Assembly: GCF_029962835.1 (NCBI RefSeq)
Contig: NC_080574.1
Coordinates: forward strand, 26,634,001 to 26,698,000
DNA length: 64,000 nucleotides
Reading direction: 5' to 3'
From: Magnolia sinica
Lineage: Eukaryota > Streptophyta > Magnoliopsida > Magnoliales > Magnoliaceae
Under the pieces are notes generated by a model, which worked only from the letters and a program-made list of their open reading frames with translations, did no database searches and was not told where the DNA came from. A program made the translations under genes and the position numbers. Of this stretch, positions 13,801-24,000 are shown piece after piece; within the stretch, counting starts at the first letter, position 1; each line of letters begins with the position of its first letter.

Positions 13801-16055
13801 GCACCGGTACCTCGTGGTGAGGGACCCATTTATATGTTAGTTGGTCAGACTACTACTCCAGTTGGGTGATCGTGTCCCTTGGGTGAAATACCCTAAAGCC
13901 AGTAAGTAGGGCAATCATGTCTCTTAGGGGAAAGACCTTAAAACCCGTTGGATCATTCGGAATCTCCTTTGTGTATGGCGTACGAGTGCAATCGTGTGCA
14001 TGAACATACGTCAGAAGTACAACTAGAGCAGTAGTCTGACTAGCTAACGTATAAATGGGTTCCTCACTATGAGGTACCAGTGCGTGGGCATCAATACAAC
14101 ATAGTCTTACACTGAGTACGGTGTTGTAATTAATGATAAACGTTTATTGATTATTCATATGAATTCATGGATAGTATCGCATGCATATCATCTTTGAATT
14201 CCTTATACTCGATGTTACCATGAACTATTTTGTCTACTTTTGTTTCAAATATATCACTTAATGACATATGTGAAATCTAGAAACTTTATATTTGTGTATG
14301 ACATGATCATACTGAGTTGTTGTATTCATATTAATTTAAATCATACAGGTGCCAAGTTGGATGATTTCGAGCAAGCGGGCCTTTATTATTAGTTTGCATT
14401 GTTATTAGGTTTAGTTTGAAATTTCAAATGTTAATATAATAATTTAAGTGATTTAATTTAAACAGCCGCTTAAGTTGTAGATGGTATCGTACAACGTTCT
14501 TTAATTAACTTTGGAATTAGTAGTTATCTTCATTTAATTTAAATGTACATAGCCTTGTGAAATTGAGTATCTACTTATACATTTTTATAATATATTAATT
14601 TTAGATCACGTGCTTGGAATTTGGGTATTGAGTAGCCCTACTCGGGTACCCAGATTCTAGGGCATAATAGGTTTACATTGTAAATGACTTACTAGTAAAT
14701 CACTTACAAGCTGTAAATGACTTACAGCTTGTCTGTTTGGCTTTAAGTTGTAAATGGTTGTAGATGATTTACTAGTAAATCATTTACAGTGTTTGGATAG
14801 CCTGTAAATGGTTTATATCCTATAATTGTATATTCACAGTTGAGATAGTTTAAAGAAGTAATTTAGCAAATAACATTCAAATTGCATATAAAAGTGGACT
14901 TTAAAGTGGATCATTGAGTTAAGCCCATCTTAGTAAAGCTTAGGGTTAGTCCTCACATAAAACCAAGTAGTAGGTGAGCCATAGAAGTGGGCCCGTGAAT
15001 TCAAATGCTATGTTATGAGGCTAAACAACTTAATATAACCATAAATATACTCAAATAAGAATATTAAAAACATGTCTTTATAAATCTAAATACCCCAACC
15101 AAATACACATTTAGTAAATAAATCTACTGCCAAATGGTCATCTCCAACCATTCGGCTCTAAGCTCAGGTTCAATATCCACACCATCCATCCATTTCTCCA
15201 GCCCATTTTAGGACAGGGCCCAAAAAACTATGCAAATCCAAATCTCAGGTGGACCGCACTGCAGGAAACAGTGGTGGTTGAGTGCCTCACCATTAAAAAT
15301 TCCAAAGGGCCCATTGTAAGGTTTTCCTAACGTTTATTTACAATCCAACCCGTTGATAATGTCAAGAAAATTTGGATGAAGGGAAAATACAAATATCAGC
15401 TTGATCCAAAAACTTTTGTGGCCCACAAAAAGTTTTTAATGGTCATTTATCACTGTTTTTAGTGGTATGGTCCACCTGAGATTTGGATCATCTTAAGGTT
15501 TGGGATCGAGTCCTAACATGAGATGGAAAAACAGATGGATGGCGTGGATATACAAAAAGTACATCAAGGTGGGCCCCACACGGTTAGGGAATACCCACTA
15601 AGGGCCCGTTTGGCCGGGTGGATTTGAAGGGATTGAATGGTATTAGGGTGGATGGCATGGATTTCTAGATAATGATGGTGTTGTCAGTGGATTGTCTTGA
15701 GATCCATGGGATTGCTATATCCCTGGATTGCTATATCCCGTCTTTTTGGCATGCCCGGCCAATCCCAGGATTAAACCTTCTCATCCCTTCCAATCCCTTG
15801 AACCAAACACGTCCCAGGCAAATTTGAACGGATTAGGGTGGATTGGATGGGATTTAAAGGTAATGATGGTGTTGTCAGTGGATTGTCTTAAGATCCATGG
15901 GATTGGGATCAGATCACCGACTCTGTTTGGCACGCCCGGCCAATCCCGGGATTTAACTTCCAATCCGACCGGCCAAACGGGCCCTAAAGGTGTTACCCGG
16001 GTAACAGCTAATCCCCTCCCCTCTTTTTACAGGGTGCTTTACCACATCATGAAAG

Positions 16056-16102
<47 letters not shown>

Positions 16103-16756
16103 GAAGATCTCTGGCGGACAGAGAGAGAGTTGTTGGAGAGCTGTTGCCATTGGCGGGGAGAGAGAGGGTGGGAGGGCAAGAGATTGTGAGATTGCAGAGA
16201 AAGAGAGAAGAGCTGTTGGAGTTGTAGGATGCACCGAACAAAGGCAGGTGCGTATCTCCTGTATAGCCTCGGATTTCAAAAATAGAGCCATTGGAGGCTC
16301 TTTGCTAGTACATGAAATCTTACCTTTTTGGTAGTAAATGAAAAGGGAGGAAAGGTGGTAAATGATTTACAAGCATTTTAGGGCATCCAAACGCAAATCA
16401 TTTACAACTTGCCCCATTTACCACCATCCATATATGAAATTGGAAATTCGAACGATTGTTGAATTCTACTGAAGCGGCATGAATTCCATTCGAAGTCTCT
16501 TTCATAACTAAAACAACTAACCTTCGACTCCAAAAGAAGGAAGGAGGAGCTGGCGACTATATCGGTAGATCGCTGCAGGCGTTAGGCTATTGTCGTTGGA
16601 TTTCGGAGGAGAAGGATGATCGCTCTCTTTCGCTACGATCTCGTCCAATTGGGACTGAAGAAGAGATATACGGCTCTCGATGACGTTCTTCTCTGCCTTC
16701 AGCCTCTCGATCTCTCGGATGATGGCACTGGACGAATCCCCGCCGTTGGATGTCAT
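1464..16756 (-). CDS. CNX5: Adenylyltransferase and sulfurtransferase MOCS3/UBA4 homologue, 5' part (exons 1-9)
   Basis: Seen: nine exons, in transcript order 16756-16522, 6827-6735, 5898-5843, 5029-4965, 4742-4668, 4557-4479, 2459-2421, 2213-2105 and 1582-1464. All have GT-AG borders and compatible phases and give about 290 codons. The start ATG (16756-16754) opens MTSNGGDSS, followed by a heptad-like stretch at residues 14-41 and [17 protein letters not shown]. Exon 2 carries the nucleotide loop [10 protein letters not shown] (about 90-99). Exon 3 has [13 protein letters not shown], exon 6 has [17 protein letters not shown]. Exon 8 has the first zinc CxxC (CYRC, about 225-228) and [12 protein letters not shown] with the sulfur-carrying Cys. 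Family knowledge: cytosolic E1-like enzyme that adenylates and sulfurates MOCS2A/CNX7 (molybdenum cofactor) and URM1 (tRNA thiolation). The second CxxC pair and the C-terminal rhodanese domain are not found left of 1464, so the gene is probably cut by the window edge. Intron 1 is unusually long (9694 bp) and full of transposons. Splice sites were chosen by homology recalled from memory. Confidence 0.95.
1767..1905 (-). mobile_element. tRNA-derived SINE, minus orientation
   Basis: On the minus strand the element reads GGTGGTAGACTCTCAAGAG (A-box region), GGTCAAGGGTTTGAGTA (B-box-like), GTGGTGAAATCCCACTATGG, then (GT)n and an A tail (the T run at 1767-1796). It matches 21450-21565 in the opposite orientation, so two copies of one family are present here. 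It lies in intron 8 of CNX5. Confidence 0.7.
2660..3460. repeat. Three tandem copies of a 270-bp unit in CNX5 intron 6
   Basis: Units begin near 2670, 2940 and 3218 and each holds AAGATGGGAC/AACTG, GTGCCTCTGCCATA-like text, CAGCCATTAG, AAATATAAGG, ATTCACNTGATTACA and GAAATATACATTAGAAAA in the same order. Divergence by eye is about 10-20 percent. No coding potential and no termini of a transposon. Confidence 0.85.
3711..4280. mobile_element. Tourist-like MITE with foldback-family core
   Basis: Termini GGGCGTGTTTGATTTT and AAAAATCAAACAGGCCC are near-perfect inverted repeats. They are flanked by TTA (3708-3710) and TGA (4281-4283), a decayed 3-bp duplication of the PIF/Harbinger type. The interior carries GGTCCCACCATGATGCAT and AAGCTCAAGTGGACCAC, the core seen in the 9-bp-TSD foldback elements elsewhere in this window. 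In intron 6 of CNX5. Confidence 0.7.
7264..8467 (-). repeat. 3' LTR of the chromovirus
   Basis: 1204 bp, from TGATGCAGG to GTCCCCATCA. Minus-strand TATA box CTATAAATAG at 8115-8106, so a promoter reading leftward. Open frames inside it recur in all four LTR copies and are not genes. Confidence 0.92.
8468..8478 (-). other. Polypurine tract of the chromovirus
   Basis: Minus strand GGGGAGAAT directly abutting the 3' LTR. Confidence 0.7.
8588..9800 (-). mobile_element. Nested solo LTR of the same chromovirus family
   Basis: 1213 bp, TGATGCAGG to GTCCCCATCA, homologous to the LTRs at 7264 and 11504. It is flanked by the perfect 5-bp duplication CTGGG (8583-8587 and 9801-9805), so it is a separate insertion reduced to one LTR by recombination, not a third LTR of the host element. 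It interrupts the chromodomain codons of the host element. TATA box on minus at 9436-9427. Confidence 0.93.
9905..10165 (-). repeat. Coding 42-bp minisatellite in the integrase-chromodomain linker
   Basis: About six degenerate copies of a 42-base unit, on the minus strand encoding a 14-residue proline-rich repeat of the form [14 protein letters not shown]. It lies between the integrase end and the chromodomain start ([14 protein letters not shown] at about 9900). Confidence 0.85.
10189..10506 (-). pseudogene. Integrase C-terminal (SH3-like) remnant
   Basis: Minus-strand frame with [20 protein letters not shown] and [20 protein letters not shown], then [14 protein letters not shown], the typical chromovirus integrase C-terminus. 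Joined to the fused ORF upstream only through frameshifts near 10440-10510. Confidence 0.85.
10507..11187 (-). pseudogene. Fused gag start / RT start / integrase remnant of the chromovirus
   Basis: A continuous 226-codon frame from [14 protein letters not shown]. About codons 1-110 are gag-like N-terminal sequence with a coiled coil ([20 protein letters not shown]). Then a short stretch matches the start of chromovirus RT ([20 protein letters not shown]). From about codon 166 it jumps to the end of the integrase core ([21 protein letters not shown]). Several kilobases of gag-pol are therefore missing at two junctions, yet the frame stays open. The frame breaks after FAHHIHS. Confidence 0.85.
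11488..11499 (-). other. Primer binding site, initiator tRNA-Met type
   Basis: Minus strand TGGTATTAAAGC, four bases past the 5' LTR; the usual plant site is TGGTATCAGAGC (two differences). Confidence 0.8.
11504..12689 (-). repeat. 5' LTR of the chromovirus
   Basis: 1186 bp, homologous over its full length to 7264-8467. Minus-strand TATA box at 12334-12325. The flank TAATT at 12690 matches the base run before 7264. Confidence 0.92.
12695..13213. other. Intron 1 sequence of CNX5 without recognised features
   Basis: AT-rich, no ORF. A terminal-repeat-like GAGGGGTTGTTTGGATGG at about 13190 may be the end of a decayed TIR element into which the next foldback inserted. Confidence 0.5.
13214..14666. 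mobile_element. 1.45-kb foldback palindrome in CNX5 intron 1
   Basis: Left arm 13214-13864 and right arm 14021-14666 are inverted copies, about 650 bp each, roughly nine in ten bases matching, with a 156-bp loop. Example: GCAAACTAATAATAAAGG (left) against CCTTTATTATTAGTTTGC (right). The outer ends TGTCACACCCCAGAATC and its decayed counterpart resemble the start of the LTR-like sequence at 62648, so the arms may be two LTR copies head to head. No target duplication was recognised. Confidence 0.9.
14667..15149. repeat. Decayed TIR-element sequence with TAAATGATTTAC motifs
   Basis: Repeated short inverted motifs (GTAAATGACTTAC, ACTAGTAAATCA, TTTACAGTGTTTGGATAG) that also occur at 16340-16400. 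No clear ends. Non-coding. Confidence 0.4.
15150..15596. mobile_element. Foldback-family MITE
   Basis: Shares with 19056-19612 the order CATCCATCCATTT, CATTTTAGG, CAGGTGGACCGCAC, ATCAGCTTGATCCAAAA, GGTATGGTCCACCTGA, CAGATGGATGGCGTGGAT, ATCAAGGTGGGCCCC. The arms are mutually inverted. Ends not resolved. Confidence 0.65.
15602..15984. mobile_element. Tourist-like (PIF/Harbinger) MITE
   Basis: Inverted ends GGGCCCGTTTGGCCGG / CCGGCCAAACGGGCCC and TAA duplications at 15599-15601 and 15985-15987. The interior has a direct repeat of GATTAGGGTGGAT...AATGATGGTGTTGTCAGTGG. In CNX5 intron 1. Related ends to 51059-51891. Confidence 0.85.
16059..16099. repeat. (AG)n microsatellite
   Basis: About 20 AG units. 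Poly-Leu/Ser and Arg/Glu frames over it are artefacts. Confidence 0.95.
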
Positions 16757-17039
16757 CCTTCGGCCGTATGTAAGAAGGATGATCAGAACTTTTTTCTTTC
16801 TCTCTCCTGATTTTCTCTGCCTGTAAAACAAGAAATGCTTGTGGACCTGTAGGATACTGGAAGATGAAAACGGCAGTAGGGTTTTAGAAGGGGATGAAAC
16901 TGTATGATCCTTGGGTCGAGGACGTGCACGCTCCAGAGCGATCGATTTTGTAGGAGTGGGCCCATCAATCGGGAATCTGGACGGTTGATGGGGAAACGGA
17001 TAGCGTAGTGAGTACGCTAAGCGTACAAGCAAACTCTGT

Positions 17040-18340
17040 GGAGATCACTGTAATTTATATGTATTTTATCTGCACCGTTCATCTATTTTATCTTATATTT
17101 TTAGAGGTTGAGGCCAAAAAATAAGCATATCTAAAGCTCAAGCCTACCGCCCCATAGGAAAGTGTGAATTGACCATCCACCGTTGAAAGATTACAGGGGC
17201 TACAGAAGTTTAATATCGAGCTGATATTTGTGTTTTCCTGCGTCTTTCTGCGTGGTCTCATTAATAGATTAGATGACAAATAAGTATTACTCTGAACCCT
17301 AAGAAGGTTCTAAGTGTGAAAATCATTATTACTTTTGTTTCCTGTGGTGGTGGATCCACCTCAGATCTGGATATGCTTCGATTTTGGACTAACCCTTCGA
17401 ATAATCTTTAAAAACCTATCGGCGGTGTGAATAAACAACATACATTAATGTTGCCCAAAAGAGTTTATTCAGTACAATAAGGCTTCGGTTCATAGGACCT
17501 CATATAGGTAACAATTAGAAGCAAATCGGCGGTGGCCCCACGCCCTAGAAGTTTCTGTATTGGGAAACTATGTGGGGTCCACGGAGATAGCAGTGATAAA
17601 TTCATGGATATAAAATTCAACTGGACCATGCCACAAGAAATAGCAGGGATTGAATGTGTATCATTGAAAAAAAAATTTATCCTGGTGGGAATAACTTCGA
17701 AAACCTTTTAGATGCCATATAAACATCATGGTCAGCTCCACGGAGGTTTCATCCTTGGATGTCTCCATTCTCACGTTTCCTGTGACCATTGCATACATGT
17801 TACATTGTGAGCTTAAGAGCCCGATGGGCGAGTAGATTTCTGACAGGCATCAGTTTTGATCTTCGCTTAGCTTCTGGCCGAGAGAAGACTAGGTGAGACC
17901 CCGGCCTCACCCAACCCAAGACTGTGCGGCTCTTATCGTGGGATTACCGTGGGGCCCACCTTAATGTATGTATTATACATCCACATTGTTAATCTGATTT
18001 CACAAGTCATTTTAGAGCATTATACAAAAATAAGCATATGCAATTACCATATAGACCATGCCATAAGAAATTATGTTGACTGATCTATCATTAAAAACTT
18101 CTTAGGCCTCAGCTTAATGTTTTCGTGGTGTTTATTTAACATCCAATCTGTTGATAAGGTCACATAAGCTTGATACAAAAGTTTCCTGGCCCATTAATGG
18201 TCAATCACTGCTCTTTTCTATGGTATGGTCCACCTTATAATTGGATCTGATTGATGTCTTGGGATAATGCCCTAAAATTATCTACAAAAACAGATGGACG
18301 GCGTGGATACATAATGCCCACATCCAAGGTGGCCCCTCAT
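17040..18340. mobile_element. Cluster of decayed foldback-family MITEs
   Basis: At least two degenerate copies (about 17040-17460 and 17885-18340) with GTATTTTATCTGCACCGTTCA, AAAGCTCAAGCCTACC, GTGGGGCCCACCTTAATG, CAGATGGACGGCGTGGAT. Between CNX5 and the adenylate kinase gene. No coding sequence. Confidence 0.6.
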
Positions 18341-18722
18341 GATGGACTCTCCACTTCAAAGTTGGGCCCCACGTGATGTGGACCCCACATGTTGGATAGC
18401 CAACATTGAAGGTGAGCCTCACAAGGTGTCCGGTCCACATTAAAGGTAGCCCCACGTGATGCATGGACCAATGCGGATGCGACTGTGCAAGTCTGACTAG
18501 GCAGGGCCATGCGGAGGGTGTACCTACAGGCTACAACTAACCAAGCACCACGTAGAGGAGAACGTGCATCAGATCCACCCCGTCCATGAAGTGCTGCACC
18601 ACATTTTCACCATGAATCCTAAGAGCAGTCCAATACAAGACTTTAAGTGGGCCATGCCTTAAAAAAAATCATGATGAGTCCTAGGATGTCCGAATCCATT
18701 CCCGCTGATATGTTGCGTGGGG

Positions 18723-18840
18723 TGTCAATGGGCCGGGCTCGGGCCTAAATATCTGAATTTTAAATAAGAACAAGCTAAGGGCCCTGCCCGAACAGTTCAG
18801 AATCCGGGTCGAGACCTTCCCCAGGCCCGGCCCATTGACA
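18723..18840. mobile_element. Short TIR MITE, 118 bp
   Basis: Ends TGTCAATGGGCCGGG and CCCGGCCCATTGACA are exact inverted repeats. No matching target duplication was found. Confidence 0.6.
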
Positions 18841-19055
18841 GCACTAACTGTCAGATGGCCGGATTTAATGGCACATACACACCAAGAAGGACCCACACAA
18901 AATTTCGACAATTTTAATGCTGGAACTTCCCATCTTAACTGTTTCCACTGGTGCAGTGCAGAGCATCTAAATTCTGAATTGGCCCGATTTTTGGAATCCA
19001 GTCTAAACAGCGTGGTGTAGCTGATGGACGGGGTAGATCTCATCCACGTGAAATG

Positions 19056-19612
19056 GGGAGTGGATTAGGTGCGGCCCTTACCATGGGGCCCACTTTGCTG
19101 TGTGTATGTATTCTATATCTATGCTGTCCATCCATTTTGCCAAATCATTTTAGGGCATGATCCCATAAATGAAGAAGATACAAATATCAGGTGGACCATG
19201 GCTTATGCCTCTATTAAATCCCACCGTGGTGTGAATGGTGTAAAAGGAAAAAAAAAAAATGGACCATGCCACAGGAAACAGTGGGTGATTGAAATTCCTA
19301 AGGCCACCACGACGTTTTCGTGGTGTTTATTTGCCACCCAACCTGTTGATAAGGTTACATAAACCTGGAAGAAGGGAAAAACAAATATCAGCTTGATCCA
19401 AAACTTTTATAGCCCATTAATGGTCAATCACCACTGTTTCCCATGGTATGGTCCACCCAAGAATTGGATCTGAGTCATTTTTGGTCTCATGCCCAAAAAT
19501 GATCTAACAAAACAGATGGACGGTGTGGATATAAAATACTTACATCAAGGTGGTTCTTGGGTGAGCCCAAGAACCGTCTTGGGTGAAGCCAAGGCGCACC
19601 TAATCCACTCCC
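19056..19612. mobile_element. Foldback MITE, MULE-like
   Basis: Perfect 18-bp inverted ends GGGAGTGGATTAGGTGCG / CGCACCTAATCCACTCCC, 557 bp, arms inverted over most of the length. Flanks CGTGAAATG and AATGAAGTG agree at 6 of 9 positions, a possible decayed 9-bp MULE duplication. Confidence 0.75.
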
Positions 19613-21018
19613 AATGAAGTGCACTCATGTCAGGGAACAGGCATACCCCCACATGACTGCGTACAGGCACAGGCCAGGGACGCAACTTTCATGTGACCAG
19701 GGAGCCTCACAGGCGGAAGCTTATGAGCCATGAGATATGATTTTGAGTGCCAGTCAACTTTCCTGTAATGAACATGAGACATCCACTCCTTCCATCAATT
19801 TCACCAACTTATGTTAGGTCATGAGCCTAAAAATGAGGCAGATCCAAAACTTGAGTGGGACATGCCACAAGGAACGGTGGAGATGGAAAATGAGCCTACA
19901 CCGCTTCATGCATCGTGTGCATAGGTCACCGCATTTACCGATAGTGCATGTACTACGAGCTCTAATCCATGCAAAATGGGGTTCCTCAATGTAAATGCCC
20001 TAAAGAATTATATCGGTCCACTAATCAGGTTGGCCGCAGTTAATGAAACAAATGTATGGCTAGAGAAACATGGCTGAAGACTTCCAAGGCCGCCATCTGA
20101 TTCCGTGGTCAATGCATCACCTCAGAAAGCTCCTGGGACCCCAAAACTCAGCTGATCTAAAAACTAAGGTTAGCCACAGCGAAGGGAACGTGCTGGACGG
20201 GAATGCCCACCATAGAATTTCAACCTGAGTTGCAAAACAGCCTGAATTATGGCCGGACCCTTCATCTGGACTGGATGAGAGGTCTGAACAGCCTTGATTA
20301 TTGATACACAACACAGTGCGCTCCCCCAAGAAAATCAACAGTGGGTGTTACCTCTCAATAGGTTCCCTGTGCTGTGGCCCATTGGAGTTTTGAATCGGGC
20401 TGAATTCCGGGCACTTGGGTTTTCTGAGGTATATGGACAGTTCAGATCTCATGAACAAGTCACTGGACCCCACATCCGCCCATTACCACCGTATGCTTAT
20501 GATGCTACAGTAACAATGGAGCATATGTCCCTTTTTACACCCATATTTGCTAAATATGGGTGGGACCCATTATGTGGATAACCTAGCCCAAAAATTTTAG
20601 CGAATTCATCAGTCTGGCATGTGTGAGAAAAAATGATATAAGCAATGCACAGTGTGCCTGCATTGACAGACAAATACAAGCTGATTTATTTGCATTTCTC
20701 AACCATAACATGAGAGCTTTTTTCTTCCCAACCGAGTGAAGTGTTGGCACAATCTATCATGTATTCATATTGTTGCAACAACTGAATAATTTTGTTTATT
20801 CCCCATAAAATGTTTAATTACACCCACTAGAATAGACTAAAGTTCTAAACAACATTTGATTTTCTGGGAATTGATCCAAATATAAATAAGGAATGCAAGA
20901 GACGCCAAAGTATACAGAGAACGAGTCGACCCAACAGAGTATCAGAACATTCTCTGCAACTCCTGGTAGCATGCCCACCTTTTTTTTTTCTTTTTTTTTT
21001 ACTTGGGTGTTATTAAAC
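19613..21018. other. Intergenic and 3' flank of adenylate kinase
   Basis: Short ORFs only, none recognised. The last 250 bases are probably the 3' UTR of the adenylate kinase gene. Confidence 0.5.
20795..20800 (-). terminator. Candidate polyadenylation signal of the adenylate kinase gene
   Basis: AATAAA on the minus strand (TTTATT on plus), about 220 bases after the stop codon at 21019. It sits in AT-rich sequence with no competing gene nearby. Position and motif are suitable, but plant poly(A) signals are loose. Confidence 0.45.
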
Positions 21019-24000
21019 TCAAAGGATCGTACCAGCAGCCATGGATGCTGAAGCAGCCTTTCTCTTTTGCTCAAGAAGCTGGCTCAGCACTGCATCAATC
21101 TCAGCAAACACATCCTCCTTGAGGGTTTTTCCATTTATCTGCAATCAACAAGAAAATAGGACTTGTAAAAATGGCAGAACTAGTGTCAACTAATATACCG
21201 AGTAAAGACATCAAAATGGCATGTTATCGCTTACCAGTCCAAAGGTCCAAAGCCTAATTCATTATTTTTAAACATTGGAGCTCGTTAAACCCAGTGTGAA
21301 AGATAGGCCAAAAAATCTAACTAGTCAACTCATCATGTGGACCACATGTTTAAGAAGAAATTGTCAATTTTTATCATCATGTTTAAAGAGCACCACCAAC
21401 AGGTCACATCCAACATGCACATAATACCATGGTCCCAAATATTTACTCAGGCCAAGTGGTAGACTCGCAAGAGTTTCAACACAAGGTCATTGGTTCGAGT
21501 ACCCATTGTGGTAAAATCCCACTCTGGTGTCAGTGCATGAGTGCATGGGTATAGGAAAAAAAAAACCTACAATGTTTTGAATTATAGGGAATCCTTTTTT
21601 GCTATTTAAAAATAAATAAATTTATACTAGGAAGACGTGCGGATGTTTGCAAAATCTCTCACAATGTCCTTTTATAGTTTTAGTTTAAAACTCCCAATTT
21701 ATAGTTTCCTGATGTGTCTGATCCATACAAGTGGGTCCATGCTTTGGTGATCTAGACCATTGCTCTGATGGTCCCAACACTGAAGGGGCTGCTCCAAAAA
21801 TATTTCATATGGGAAGATTCTGGACAACACACCATTGGCTTTTTCTAGAATGTTGCTGTACTATCCAATCTGGGAGATTTTTGAGGCATCCTATGTTCAT
21901 GGTGCAAGCCATCAGATCAATGGTCTCGATCACTATACCATAGTGTATTCCACTAAACAGGTATCTACATCAGGAACTTAGGATCCAAGTCCATCTGTTA
22001 AAATAAATTAAAAAGATTCTGTCCAATAGGATCTGAGAATCTCATGTTTTCTTTTTCTTTTTTTGAGAGACCAGTAAATTTATTGAAAGGCATGCCAAAA
22101 GGCAAGAAAAAAATACAAACGAAAAAGCCACCCAACAAGCAGGCCCAAGACGACAGCTGGACTACTTTTACATAAAGAACCCATTCCGAGACAAGATTCT
22201 TGATTTTTCCTTCTTTTTTTTCTTTTTTTGAACAAGAAGAGCTAAGGAAGCCATTGGGCATTGCAGAAAAAGATAAAGAAGCAGTTGCACTTGCAGGAAA
22301 TAGGAGGCTCACTAAGCCATGGGCTCCACTTGTGCAATATGAGCGTGAATGCATCTTTTTCAATTTTCTTTTTAATCAGCCATTTGAATGTGTCCATTAT
22401 CATGACAATTAAAGAAAACTGTGATTTTGGACATTTTTGTAATCAAATCTGTTGTTTCATAGTCTAATTTCAGTTATTGATATTTTGAGATTTGTTCCTT
22501 TCATGATTCCCTCTCTGCTCTCCCCACAAGTTTGGGAAACACCTAGTGGTAGATTAGTACTCCTCAATCCTGGGTTTTAAATAAATAAAAACTAGATCAA
22601 GATATTTGCGAAATGGAAGCAAACAACAAGCAAATGGCTTGATTGAATCACATGAAGTGCATCCATGTGAAAACTTTGTGAAGTGATTGATCACGAGAAA
22701 TTAGAGGCTGTTGAGCTACAGCAAACAGCCACTATTTTATACACCTGTTGATGGTTTGATGATCCAGATTATTAATCTGATAGCCCCGCCTTAAGATTGG
22801 GGGATGTCCCGAAAATCTAAGACACTGAAAGAACTTGAGCCTTTGATCTGTGCCATGCCTTAAAATTGGGGGATGTCCCGAGAAATTAGAGGCTGTTCAA
22901 CTACAGAAAACTGCCACTATTTTATACAAGTGCTGCATGGTTTGATGATCCAGACTATTAATCAGATAGCCCTGCCTTAAGATTGGGGGATGTCCCAAAA
23001 ATCTCCGACACTGAAAGACCTTGGCCTTTGATCTGCACCCCACAATGGACTGTTAAGAAAAAAGCAGCAACCGTACACATTTAATGCAAGATACTCCGAA
23101 GATTGGAGGGTTAGCACCTTCCATGCAAGGGTGATTCTTGGGCACCAATATCCACACCGGTGTCCATCAGATCAATGGTATGGATCAGCAAACCATATGT
23201 TTGCTGAGTTCAGCACACCCCATAATTCCTCTCAGCAACATCATCTAGCTATGGCTATCTGGCTTCAATAACATTTCTAGAGGAAGCACAGGAACATTTT
23301 CAATTGAAGAATGATAGGAGGCATCAAGAATTCAAAACAAATTGAGCATAATTAGAGGAGGCAGCAGAAGTCCAAGAGAGTTCACATGCCTTTACTGTAA
23401 CTTCTTTGTATAATTGCAGTACGGCTCCAAAGCTCTGATGATAAGTTTGCAGCCGTAATTTCACCTGGACAAAGCAAAGAAAATAAATTTCACACATCAA
23501 ACATTTCCTGAGAGAGAGAGAATGAGGACCTGTTGGCTGAAAAACATAAAGAGGTGAGAAGCAAACAGTAACTGAAGAACGAGGGGGTTGAAGGGAATTC
23601 TAATGTGGGCCAGGGCCAATTCTTTAAATAGTAAATGAGTTGAATGAACTGGTTAAAACAAACCTTTTCTTCAGTATCATCAAAGCGCCGGGTAAGCCTG
23701 TCAGCAATTTCTTTTGTTTCTGGAGGAGAATACTTCAGGTGGTATATCTTTCCAGTAACAGGATCTAGCCTTCTACCAACAACTCTCTCAACAAGAATCT
23801 CTTCAGGGACCTTCAAAATCGATACATTCAATAATTCTTTCTTAATTGATGATCAATACATGATATTCAAGGCCAAACAAAATCACTAGAACAGTAGGTT
23901 AAAAAATCAGCAGGTATGGAACGCATTGCCAGGTCATCAATACTCTATAGGCTGCATAGATAACAGACAGCAATATTTCTATAATGTTTTTTCTTATATG

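Noticed and set aside
15953-16291. ORFs over the AG repeat
   Set aside because: Frames are the microsatellite and its flanks; Leu/Ser repeat peptides only.
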